A stretch of 64,000 nucleotides of DNA from Blastopirellula sediminis (GTDB taxonomy: Bacteria; Planctomycetota; Planctomycetia; Pirellulales; Pirellulaceae): NCBI RefSeq assembly GCF_020966755.1, contig NZ_JAJKFT010000004.1, forward strand, positions 1,054,001 through 1,118,000. Direction: 5' to 3'. The translations under genes were made by a program, and so were the position numbers. This document shows, one piece after another, positions 56,720 to 64,000 of the stretch (the first letter of the stretch is position 1; each line of letters begins with the position of its first letter). Under the pieces are notes generated by a model, which saw only the letters and a list, made by a program, of their open reading frames with translations, did no database searches and was not told where the DNA came from.

Positions 56720-56917
56720 GGCTGCGGTCGAAAGCCATACGTTTTGGATGTTTCTTCGGCGCCGTTGACGTGGCAAACGCTTGAATTCCCGCCTCGCCGA
56801 CGCGTAACCGGTAGACTTTGCGCAGTCCCGATCTGCGTCTTCTTTGGGGATCTCCCCACGCAGCTACTATCCCAGGGCTTGCCCTATCCCTTATGATATA
56901 GAGAGGTTACGTCGATA

Positions 56918-57151
56918 TTGGGCCGGCCCTGGGTGATCGACTGCGGACCCTTCGGCGTGACCTGGTACTACCGTCAAGTCATTTCGTTCGGTTCGGCCTT
57001 GTTGGACATGCTCTTGTTTTTGGTCGTCGGCAATCAGCGGATCGGTTATCGCTGCGGCGCAGAATATCGGAACGTTCCCGGATTTCCTGCCAATGATCCG
57101 TTGGATGGGGAAGCGTACGAACGTCGCCGTCAACAAGCGGCAGGCGCTTAA
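56918..57151 (+). CDS. Small predicted membrane protein of unknown function
   Basis: A 77-residue frame starting with TTG, with GAGAGG 11 bases upstream. It has one hydrophobic segment (SALLDMLLFLVVG) and a charged tail. Third codon positions are mostly G or C, as in neighbouring genes, which supports coding. It ends 17 bases before the FAD oxidase gene and may be cotranscribed with it. Not recognised. Confidence 0.5.
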   Translation: MGRPWVIDCGPFGVTWYYRQVISFGSALLDMLLFLVVGNQRIGYRCGAEYRNVPGFPANDPLDGEAYERRRQQAAGA

Positions 57152-57168
57152 GCGGTTTTTGGAGATTC

Positions 57169-60129
57169 ATGGATCCGGAACGGGAACGAATCCGAGCTGA
57201 CCTGCGCGGCGTCATCGACTGCGAAGTCCTCTGCGACGATCTATCGCTGCAGATGTACTCGACCGACGCCAGCATCTTTGAGATCAAGCCGCTGGCGGTG
57301 GTCCGGCCGCGTCGCGCGCAGGAAGTGATCGCATGCGTCCGCTACGCGAACGAAAACAAGATCCCGGTCCATGCCCGTGGCGCCGGTAGCGGTTTGGCCG
57401 GCGAATCGCTCGGCAGCGGCATTGTGATCGACTTTGCTCATGCTCTGCGGCGCGTGGTCGAGTATGGTGAGCAAACTGTTCGCGTGCAGCCGGGGGTTGT
57501 TCTAGCCCAGCTCAATCGCCAGCTCGCCGAGATCAATCAGATCTTCGGCCCCGATCCGGCGAACCGCGCGATTGCGACCATGGGAGGCGTGTTGTCGGTC
57601 GACGCCAGCGGCAGTCACTGGCTGCTGCATGGTTCGGCTCGTGACCATGTCGAAAGCCTGCAGGTGATTTTGGCCAACGGCGACCTGGTGCAATTTGGCG
57701 CCGAGCCGGTCGAAGAGGCGCTGCAGGGAGACTCGAACAAAACGCGCATCTGCGCTGGGCTGGTCGACATCTTGCAGCGCAACAAGGCGCTGATCGAAAA
57801 GCATCGGCCGGCTACGGCGGTCAATTGCGCCGGGTATCAGCTCGACGGCGTACTCGAAAACGGGATGCTCGACGTTTCCAAGTTGCTGGTCGGCTCCGAA
57901 GGTACGCTGGGTTTGATTACCGAAGCGAAGCTCCGCGTTTCGCCCCGCGTCAAACATCGCGGTTTGGTCCTCCTCTTTTTTGAGAAGCTGGACTTAGCGG
58001 CGAAGGCGGCGCTGGAGATCCCGGCGCTCGGCGCCTCGGCGTGCGATCTGCTCGATCGCCGCGTGATGGCGATCGCGCGGGAAACCGATCGCCGCTATTT
58101 CAATCTGATGCCGACCGAAGCGGAAGCGATGCTGCTGGTCGAGATGCCGGGCGATTCGACCAGCGAAGTGCAGGATCGCTTGAATCAAACGGTCGATCGA
58201 ATTCGCCGTCGTCGCCGTTGGGCCTTCCATGCGATCGTCACCACGTCGCCGGAAGAAGTCGGCATGTATTGGGAATTGGCGCGACGCATAGCGCCGATTC
58301 TCTATCGCCTGAAAGGAACGACTCGGCCGCTTCCTTACTTGGAAGACTTGGCGGTTCCGCCGCAGAAGCTGCCGGAGTTTTTGACGACGGTGCAGAACGT
58401 TTTGAAGAAGCATCACGTCACCGCGTCGTTGTTCGCGCATGCCGGACAAGGACAACTTCATATTCGTCCTCTTTTGAATCTGGCCGATTCGGAAGATGTG
58501 GCGCGAATGCAGCGGGTTGCGTCGGAGCTGTATGACGAGGCGTTCGCGATCAAAGGGACAATCAGCGGACAAAACGGCGACGGCTACAGTCGCACGCCGT
58601 ACCTCGAACGACAATACGGGCCGCTTTACGCGGTGTTTCAAGAGATCAAGCGATTGTTTGATCCGGTCGGCATCTTGAATCCGGACAAGAAGATTGTCGT
58701 CACGCCGCATCCGTTGGAATCGCTGATTCGTCCGTTGCCCTCGTTTACGCCGAGCGAAAACGGCGAGACGCAACCGGTTCGTCGCGGCGTGCGGGACGAA
58801 GAGCTGACGTTGGCCTGGTCGCCGGAAGAGATGGGCGCCGCCGTTCGCGCGTGTAACGGCTGCGCGCGATGTCGAACTAGCGGCGCCGATGCGCGGATGT
58901 GCCCGATCTTCCGCTTTGAACCGAAAGAAGAAGCGTCGCCGCGAGCGAAAGCGAACCTGTTGCGCGGCGTACTGACGGGACAGATCGCGCCGGAAGAGAT
59001 GGCGACCGAACCGTTCCGCAAGATCGTTGATCTTTGCGTCCACTGTCATCAGTGCCGCATCGAATGTCCGGCGACCGTCGACATCCCAAAGATCGTCACC
59101 GAAGTCAAAGCGCAGTACTACGAGACGAATGGTCTCTCCTTCAGCGACTCAGTCTTGGCGAAGATTGATCGCTGGGCGGCGTGGGGGCATTTCTTCCGAC
59201 CGCTGGCCAACTGGGCGATTCGCAATCGGGGTGCGCGGTGGCTGATGGAGAAAATCTTCGGCATCGCGCAAGGTCGCAAGTTGCCCCTCTTTGCGCGGCG
59301 ATCCTTCTTGCGACTGGCGCAGCGGCGGCGACTTAGTCGTCCGACGCGGCGAAGCGGGCGGAAGGTATTCTACTTCGTCGATATGTACGCCAACTTGTTT
59401 GATCCGCAGCTGGCCGAATCGCTCGTGTCGATCCTGGAGCATAACGGCGTCGCCGTTTACGTGCATCTTGCGCAAATGCCATCCGGCATGCCGGCGATCG
59501 CGCTGGGCGCCATTCCACCGGCGCAGAAACTGGCGCAGCAGAACTTGCGGCTGCTGGCCGAGGCGGTCCGCCAAGGCTACGAGATCGTCGCGACCGAACC
59601 TTCGGCCGTGATGTGCCTCAAGCATGAATATCGGCAGCTGCTCGGCAGCGAAGAGGCCGACCTGGTCGCCAACGGAACAACCGAGGCGTGCCACTACATC
59701 TGGGGGCTGCATCAAAGCGGCGAGCTGAACTTGGACTTCCGGCCGCTCCATGTGTCGGTCGGCTATCATACGCCTTGCCATATTCGTGCACTCTACCAGG
59801 AATCTGCCGGCGTTCGGCTTTTAAAGCTGGTGCCAGGACTGCAGTTGCGTTTAATTGAAAAGGGATGCTCCGGCATGGCGGGCGCCTTCGGGCTGTCGAA
59901 AAAGAACTTTCGCAGCAGTTTGCGGGCGGGTTGGGATATGATTTCGTCGCTGCGGGATCCGCAAATTCAAATCGGATCTTCGGAATGCAGCGCGTGTAAA
60001 ATGCAGATGGAGCAGGGGACGGCGAAATCGACGGTACATCCCCTCAAATTACTGGCCGCTTCCTATGGATTAGGGCCGGGGCTCGACCAATTGGTCGCCC
60101 GGGCGCCGCATGAACTGACGATTTCGTGA
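57169..60129 (+). CDS. D-lactate dehydrogenase-like FAD oxidase fused to Fe-S/CCG subunit
   Basis: A 986-residue fusion. The N-terminal FAD-linked oxidase half has the FAD site (HARGAGSGLAGESLG, then TMGGVLSVDASGSHWLLHGS) and the substrate-binding C-terminal cap up to about 535. It continues into a GlpC-like half with two ferredoxin Cys clusters (CNGCARC...CPIF and CVHCHQCRIECP) and CCG-type segments (GYHTPCH, KGCSGMAGAFG, SECSACKMQMEQ). The enzyme probably oxidises D-lactate, glycolate or a related 2-hydroxyacid and passes electrons to the quinone pool. The GTG of moaD overlaps its stop by four bases. Confidence 0.92.
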   Translation: MDPERERIRADLRGVIDCEVLCDDLSLQMYSTDASIFEIKPLAVVRPRRAQEVIACVRYANENKIPVHARGAGSGLAGESLGSGIVIDFAHALRRVVEYGEQTVRVQPGVVLAQLNRQLAEINQIFGPDPANRAIATMGGVLSVDASGSHWLLHGSARDHVESLQVILANGDLVQFGAEPVEEALQGDSNKTRICAGLVDILQRNKALIEKHRPATAVNCAGYQLDGVLENGMLDVSKLLVGSEGTLGLITEAKLRVSPRVKHRGLVLLFFEKLDLAAKAALEIPALGASACDLLDRRVMAIARETDRRYFNLMPTEAEAMLLVEMPGDSTSEVQDRLNQTVDRIRRRRRWAFHAIVTTSPEEVGMYWELARRIAPILYRLKGTTRPLPYLEDLAVPPQKLPEFLTTVQNVLKKHHVTASLFAHAGQGQLHIRPLLNLADSEDVARMQRVASELYDEAFAIKGTISGQNGDGYSRTPYLERQYGPLYAVFQEIKRLFDPVGILNPDKKIVVTPHPLESLIRPLPSFTPSENGETQPVRRGVRDEELTLAWSPEEMGAAVRACNGCARCRTSGADARMCPIFRFEPKEEASPRAKANLLRGVLTGQIAPEEMATEPFRKIVDLCVHCHQCRIECPATVDIPKIVTEVKAQYYETNGLSFSDSVLAKIDRWAAWGHFFRPLANWAIRNRGARWLMEKIFGIAQGRKLPLFARRSFLRLAQRRRLSRPTRRSGRKVFYFVDMYANLFDPQLAESLVSILEHNGVAVYVHLAQMPSGMPAIALGAIPPAQKLAQQNLRLLAEAVRQGYEIVATEPSAVMCLKHEYRQLLGSEEADLVANGTTEACHYIWGLHQSGELNLDFRPLHVSVGYHTPCHIRALYQESAGVRLLKLVPGLQLRLIEKGCSGMAGAFGLSKKNFRSSLRAGWDMISSLRDPQIQIGSSECSACKMQMEQGTAKSTVHPLKLLAASYGLGPGLDQLVARAPHELTIS

Positions 60130-60371
60130 GAGTTTGCGTCAAATTGTTCGCCGCGGTGCGGGACATCGCCGGGGATGAAAAGGTCGAACTGGAAGTTTCC
60201 GAATCGGCCGATATCGCCGAAGTTCGCGCCGCGATGATCGCCAAGTGGCCGAAGCTCGAGCCGTACTCGCGGTTTTTGAATTTCGCCGTTAATCAGAATT
60301 ATGCGACCGCTGCAACTCGCGTAGCGGCCGAAGACGAGATCGCTTGCATTCCGCCGGTCAGCGGCGGCTAA
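60126..60371 (+). CDS. moaD: Molybdopterin synthase sulfur carrier subunit MoaD
   Basis: An 81-residue ubiquitin-like sulfur carrier, with the start VRVCVKLFAAVRDIAG and the C-terminal VSGG that is adenylated and thiocarboxylated before sulfur transfer to precursor Z. The GTG start overlaps the preceding stop, so it is translated from the same transcript as the FAD oxidase. Short for the family but complete. Confidence 0.93.
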   Translation: MRVCVKLFAAVRDIAGDEKVELEVSESADIAEVRAAMIAKWPKLEPYSRFLNFAVNQNYATAATRVAAEDEIACIPPVSGG

Positions 60372-60413
60372 TGCAAGTCGAATTCGCACTTGTTAGTGAG
60401 AGATGACGTACCC

Positions 60414-60845
60414 GTGGCGAGCCTAACGCACGAAACGATCGATCTTCAGGCGATGTACGACCTGGTCGCCACGCCGACGGCTGGCGCTATCGTCACGTTT
60501 AGCGGCGTTACCCGCGAGTTGACGCACGGGCGACAGACCGATTCTCTCGACTACGAAGCGTACGCCGAAATGGCGCTGGCCAAGCTGCAAGAGCTGGAGC
60601 AAACGGCGAAAGAGCGCTGGCCAATCGAAAAGTGCGCGATCACGCATCGGCTGGGGCATTTGGAAATAGGGGAAGCGAGCGTCGTGGTAGCGGTCAGTTC
60701 GCCTCACCGGGATGCTTCGTTTCTGGCCGCCAAATGGCTGATCGACACGCTCAAAGAAGAAGTCCCGATCTGGAAGCGGGAGAACTGGAGCGACGGCAGC
60801 ACCGAGTGGGTTCATCCCGGCTTGCCGACAGGAGACGCGTCATGA
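60414..60845 (+). CDS. moaE: Molybdopterin synthase catalytic subunit MoaE
   Basis: A 143-residue catalytic subunit of molybdopterin synthase. Characteristic segments are AGAIVTFSGVTRELTHGR, IEKCAITHRLGHLEIGEASV (two parts) and the active-site KEEVPIWKRENWSDG, where Lys residues act. The GTG at 60414 gives a length like E. coli MoaE; a TTG at 60390 and a GTG at 60396 are alternatives. Its stop overlaps the moaA ATG (ATGA). Confidence 0.93.
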   Translation: MASLTHETIDLQAMYDLVATPTAGAIVTFSGVTRELTHGRQTDSLDYEAYAEMALAKLQELEQTAKERWPIEKCAITHRLGHLEIGEASVVVAVSSPHRDASFLAAKWLIDTLKEEVPIWKRENWSDGSTEWVHPGLPTGDAS

Positions 60846-61843
60846 CGAAACCAGCGCCGCTGGTCGATCGTTTCGGCCGCGTCCATACCAGTTTGCGAGT
60901 CAGCGTCACCGATCGCTGCAACATTCGCTGCTTTTATTGCATGCCGCTGGAGAACGTGCAGTTCAAGCCGCGAGAAGAGCTGCTGACGTTTGAAGAGATC
61001 GAGCGCGTCGCGAAGATCGCCGTCTCGCTCGGCGTACGCAAGTTTCGTCTTACCGGCGGCGAACCGTTGGTGCGCCATCAACTGCACGAACTGATCCGGC
61101 GGCTCGCTGCGATCCCTGGCGTTGAAGATCTGGCGCTGACCACCAACGGCTTGCTACTGGCCGATCAAGCCGCCGCGCTGCATGCCGCGGGACTTCGGCG
61201 GTTGAACGTGAGCCTCGACAGCCTTTCGGAAGAAGTCTTTCAGCGGATTACGCGGCGTCAGGGCGTCGAACGCGTGTTGCAGGGAATCGCCGCGGCGCAG
61301 GAAGTTGGATTCCGCGGTATCCGGCTGAACGCCGTTTCGATCCGGGGGCTGACCGAGAGCGAAATTGTCCCGCTCGCGCGTTTTTCCCGCGAACAAGATT
61401 TAGAACTCCGGTTTATCGAGTTCATGCCGCTCGACGCCGATCGCAACTGGGGCGAAACCCAGGTGCTGAGCGGCGCGGAAGTGCGGGAGATTGTTTCCCG
61501 CGACGTGGCGACGCTTTCGCCGGCGCCGCGGGACGACCTCAGCCAACCGGCGGTCGACTTCGTTTACTCCGACTCGCCGGCGCGAGTCGGCTTTATCAAT
61601 TCGGTGACGGCGCCGTTTTGCGGCGCCTGCAACCGGTTACGAATCACGGCGGAAGGGCAGCTGCGAAACTGTCTCTTCTCGACCGAAGAATGGGACGTTC
61701 GATCACCGCTCAGGCAAGGAGCGACCGACATGGCGATCGCGGAAGTTTTCCGCGATTGCACCAGCGCAAAGAAACTTGGGCACGGTAGCGATGATCAACA
61801 GTTCGCCCCGACCGAGCGGGCGATGTATCAAATCGGAGGGTGA
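60842..61843 (+). CDS. moaA: GTP 3',8-cyclase MoaA
   Basis: A 333-residue radical SAM enzyme for the first step of molybdenum cofactor synthesis. The N-terminal cluster is CNIRCFYC and the second C-terminal cluster lies in CGACNRLRITAEGQLRNC. KFRLTGGEPLVR and LTTNGLLL are typical. The ATG at 60842 is set by overlap with moaE; longer frames upstream run through that gene. The C-terminus lacks the usual Gly-Gly and reads QIGG at its end, which does provide Gly-Gly. moaC, moaB and moeA are not in the window. Confidence 0.95.
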   Translation: MTKPAPLVDRFGRVHTSLRVSVTDRCNIRCFYCMPLENVQFKPREELLTFEEIERVAKIAVSLGVRKFRLTGGEPLVRHQLHELIRRLAAIPGVEDLALTTNGLLLADQAAALHAAGLRRLNVSLDSLSEEVFQRITRRQGVERVLQGIAAAQEVGFRGIRLNAVSIRGLTESEIVPLARFSREQDLELRFIEFMPLDADRNWGETQVLSGAEVREIVSRDVATLSPAPRDDLSQPAVDFVYSDSPARVGFINSVTAPFCGACNRLRITAEGQLRNCLFSTEEWDVRSPLRQGATDMAIAEVFRDCTSAKKLGHGSDDQQFAPTERAMYQIGG

Positions 61844-61849
61844 CGCAGC

Positions 61850-63022
61850 ATGAACGTAGAGGGGCAGCAGCGAATCTATCTGGATAACGCTGCGACAAGT
61901 TGGCCCAAGCCTCCCGGCGTGGTCGACGCGATGCGCCGGCACTTGGAAAAGATTGGCGCTCCGGCTGGACGTAGCGGCTACCATGAAGCGGCGGTCGTCG
62001 AACGTGCGGTGACCGAAACGCGGCGGCAACTCGCTTACTTGCTTGGCGTGCGCGAAGCGGATCGGGTCATCTTCACCTTCAACGGCACCGACTCGCTCAA
62101 TACCGTCATGCATGGTTTCCTGCGCGAAGGGGATCATGTCGTCGCCACAACGCTTGAACATAACTCGGTGCTTCGTCCGCTCAACTATCTGGAGTCGCAT
62201 CGTGGGATCGAAGTTCGCCATGTCGCCGCTGATGAACAGGGAATCGTCACGCCGCAGTCGATTGAAGAGGCGCTGACCCACAGGACCCGTTTGATCACGA
62301 TCAGTCATGCGTCGAACGTCACCGGCGCGATCCAGCCGATCGAAGAGATCACCGAAATGGCTCATCGCCGCGGCATCCGCGTGTTGGTCGACGGCGCGCA
62401 AGCGGCCGGGCACATCCCGGTTCGCATGGATGATAGCGGCGTCGACTTTTACGCTTGCTCTGGCCACAAGGGCCTGCTCGGTCCGCTCGGCGTCGGCGTC
62501 CTCTATCTGGCGCCTGGCGCCGAAGAAGAGACCGAGAGTTTCCGCCAAGGAGGAACCGGCACGCTCAGTCAAAGTCCGCAGCAGCCTGACACGCTGCCGG
62601 ACAAGTACGAGAGCGGCAATCCCAACGTCACGGCGATCTTGGGACTGCAAGCGGCAGTGGAGTTCCTGCGGGATAAGACGGTCTCTGCCGTCGAGCGACA
62701 GATACGCGAACGAACGGCCCATCTGCTCGAAGGTTTAGCGGGAATGCCGCAAATCGAAGTATACGGGCCTCTCTCCGCGGCGAGCCGCGTTGGCGTAGTC
62801 AGTCTGAACGTTCCTGGCTTTGACCCGCATGAGCTCGCGAGTTTTCTCGACTCGGCGCACCATATTCAGGTGCGAGCCGGGCTCCATTGCTCGCCGCTGA
62901 TGCACCAGCAACTGGGGACCAGCGATCGAGGCGGCGCGGTCCGATTTAGCGTAGGCGCCTTTACGACGGCGGCTGAGATTGAGAAAGTGCTATCAGCGCT
63001 CAGCACGCTCGTTCACCACTAG
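61850..63022 (+). CDS. Cysteine desulfurase, SufS/CsdA-like
   Basis: A 390-residue PLP enzyme that releases sulfur from cysteine. The PLP Lys lies in ACSGHKGLLGPLG, the nucleotide-like cofactor site in STNTFNGTDSLN-type segment (FNGTDSLNTVMHG) and TLEHNSV, and the catalytic Cys in RAGLHCSPLMH. It starts seven bases after moaA, which suggests it supplies sulfur for the MoaD thiocarboxylate. No other suf or isc gene lies nearby, supporting that link, but a housekeeping Fe-S role is also possible. Confidence 0.92.
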   Translation: MNVEGQQRIYLDNAATSWPKPPGVVDAMRRHLEKIGAPAGRSGYHEAAVVERAVTETRRQLAYLLGVREADRVIFTFNGTDSLNTVMHGFLREGDHVVATTLEHNSVLRPLNYLESHRGIEVRHVAADEQGIVTPQSIEEALTHRTRLITISHASNVTGAIQPIEEITEMAHRRGIRVLVDGAQAAGHIPVRMDDSGVDFYACSGHKGLLGPLGVGVLYLAPGAEEETESFRQGGTGTLSQSPQQPDTLPDKYESGNPNVTAILGLQAAVEFLRDKTVSAVERQIRERTAHLLEGLAGMPQIEVYGPLSAASRVGVVSLNVPGFDPHELASFLDSAHHIQVRAGLHCSPLMHQQLGTSDRGGAVRFSVGAFTTAAEIEKVLSALSTLVHH

Positions 63023-63077
63023 CCAGTCGCCGCCGCTAGCCAGCGGCTTTGCAATAGCCAGATTGAAAAGGGATCTG

Positions 63078-63494
63078 ATGTCGAACTCTCCTTGGTATCG
63101 CGACGGATTGCGTTTTGAGTGCTCGCAGTGCGGCGATTGCTGCACTGGCGCTCCTGGCTATGTCTGGGTCAATGACGACGAAATCGCTCAACTTGCGGCG
63201 AGCGTCGAGCTTCCGGTCGATCAATTTGAAACGACGTACGTACGGAAGGTGGGCTTACGCAAAAGTTTGCGTGAGTACGCCGGCGGCGAGTGCGTCTTCT
63301 TTGATACGAAGTCGCGCGGCTGCACCGTCTACTCAGCGCGGCCGCGGCAGTGTCGAACCTGGCCCTTCTGGGATTCCAACATCCGGAGCGAAGAAGATTG
63401 GCAAGCGACCTGCGAAATTTGCCCCGGAAGTGGGAAGGGGCCCCTCTACCAGTTGGAAGAGATCGAAGAGCGTCGAAGTCAGATTCGGATTTAA
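63078..63494 (+). CDS. YkgJ-family Cys-cluster protein
   Basis: A 138-residue protein with the family's Cys pattern CSQCGDCC (about 16-23), GECVFFD, GCTVYSARPRQCRTWPFW and a CEIC end. The motif suggests binding of zinc or an iron-sulfur cluster. The ATG at 63078 (MSNSPWYRDG) follows an AAAAGGGA stretch and is preferred over a start inside the desulfurase gene. It is the last gene of the run that includes moaDEA. Confidence 0.87.
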   Translation: MSNSPWYRDGLRFECSQCGDCCTGAPGYVWVNDDEIAQLAASVELPVDQFETTYVRKVGLRKSLREYAGGECVFFDTKSRGCTVYSARPRQCRTWPFWDSNIRSEEDWQATCEICPGSGKGPLYQLEEIEERRSQIRI

Positions 63495-63791
63495 GCAATT
63501 CCCCGAATCGGGCCGAAGAGTTCAAGATTGACGGTTGTATCGCCGATAACGTCTAGTGGGTGCTACCAGCAGTCGCAGGCGAACAAAGTGCGTGACGACT
63601 GTCCCGGTGGTGTTACTTGTTTTCCCGTAAGGACTTACGGCTTTGCAGGTCCGCCCCGAGTCATCACTTGGCTCGTAAGCTCTTTGACAATCGAAACTTA
63701 CTAAGATTTTCCCACGTCCCAAACGCGAACGATTTTTCGTGTTGTGACGTGACGATCTAGGCGAGAGAATTCGCCTAAGTCGTGATTGATC
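63495..63791. other. Non-coding stretch with several hairpins, no gene seen
   Basis: No supported coding frame. Inverted repeats seen are CAGTCG (63570-63575) with CGACTG (63596-63601), extended by ACCA (63565-63568) with TGGT (63608-63611), and CCGTAAG/CTTACGG at 63625-63640. An alternative pairing of GGAC (63631-63634) with GTCC (63649-63652) would compete with the latter. The stretch may hold a small structured RNA or a 3' untranslated region of the upstream operon. It does not match a family I recognise. Confidence 0.5.
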
Positions 63792-63820
63792 TTGACTCTA
63801 GTGCTTATGACACCTACACT
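63792..63820 (+). promoter_or_regulatory. Promoter of the HU-family gene
   Basis: TTGACT (63792-63797), exactly 17 bases, TACACT (63815-63820). The transcript would start near 63827 with an untranslated leader of about 50 bases before the GTG start. Confidence 0.65.
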
Positions 63821-63876
63821 TGGAGCGACGTTGGGGTCGTTTGGTTGGCCCGCAAAACTCGATCAGGAGCCGCGTC

Positions 63877-64000
63877 GTGACCAAGAAAGAGATAGTGAAG
63901 ACGATTTCAGAAGAAATTGGTCTCACCCAGCTGAAAACCAAGGAAATCGTCCAAAAGACGTTCAATGCCATCGTTGATACCTTGGTGGAAGATGGTCGAA
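63877..64000 (+). CDS. HU/IHF family DNA-binding protein (5' part only)
   Basis: The first 41 codons of a nucleoid protein run off the right edge. The GTG start has AGGAG (63865-63869) seven bases upstream. The sequence begins [19 protein letters not shown] and continues [15 protein letters not shown], the first two helices of HU/IHF dimers. It should bend and bind DNA as a dimer. HU or IHF cannot be told apart from this part. Confidence 0.88.
   Translation, partial: MTKKEIVKTISEEIGLTQLKTKEIVQKTFNAIVDTLVEDGR

Noticed and set aside
56891-57136. Minus-strand frame opposite the small membrane gene
   Set aside because: Third-position G/C pattern favours the plus strand, and the frame has no hydrophobic or family features.
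63620-63670. Minus-strand GCAAAGCC resembling part of a cyclic-di-GMP riboswitch
   Set aside because: The remaining conserved core and stems do not match, and no minus-strand gene follows.

Overview
The window looks like a chromosomal segment of a planctomycete, most likely a Pirellulales-type marine or freshwater heterotroph. The reasons are the family content: secreted sulfatases, a PVC-type dehydrogenase/HEAT/CXXCH giant protein, an SHD1-domain protein, multiheme cytochrome-HEAT-TPR fusions and MoxR/DUF58/DUF4129 genes, together with moderately high GC and few clear Shine-Dalgarno sites. No transposase, phage gene or CRISPR array was seen. The taxonomic call is inference from families, not from a marker gene.

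Layout. 1-4.2 kb: the end of a caa3-type (A2-like) cytochrome c oxidase operon (coxB-cytochrome c fusion, coxA, coxC, subunit IV, extra coxC-like). 4.2-13.5 kb: Uup-type ABC-F ATPase, a sulfatase, two tandem VWA-domain membrane proteins and a LysM-like envelope protein. 13.5-17.6 kb: ornithine cyclodeaminase-like enzyme, xylulokinase and a sugar-type solute-binding lipoprotein, followed by tRNA-Ala(CGC) with its own promoter and a strong terminator.

17.9-30.6 kb is the most unusual part. Ten genes on the minus strand plus one divergent gene encode an NMT1/taurine-type ABC transporter split across the locus (ATPase at one end; permease and binding lipoprotein at the other). Between them lie a PspA-like protein, a membrane coiled-coil protein, two binding proteins fused to OmpA-like peptidoglycan-binding domains, a secreted VWA protein with a C-terminal membrane anchor, a Ycf46-like AAA ATPase translationally coupled to a Rieske oxygenase, and an orphan 151-residue protein. 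I read this as a candidate envelope-anchored uptake and oxidation system with a membrane-stress module; this is inference.

30.6-41.2 kb: M1 aminopeptidase with HEAT repeats, YdeP/FdhF-like molybdopterin oxidoreductase, glucose dehydrogenase-like MDR enzyme, PfkB sugar kinase, deoxyribose-phosphate aldolase and an eight-heme cytochrome with HEAT and TPR segments. 41.4-50.7 kb: a second sulfatase, an AAA ATPase, dCTP deaminase, endonuclease III, and the moxR-DUF58-DUF4129 operon. 51-57 kb: SHD1/zinc-ribbon protein, the 1165-residue PVC protein, a LON-substrate-domain protein and a small membrane gene. 57-63.5 kb: a run of closely spaced or overlapping genes for a D-lactate dehydrogenase-like FAD/Fe-S protein, moaD, moaE, moaA, a cysteine desulfurase and a YkgJ-family protein. 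The right end holds a 380-base non-coding stretch with hairpins and the start of an HU-family gene with a clear sigma70-type promoter.
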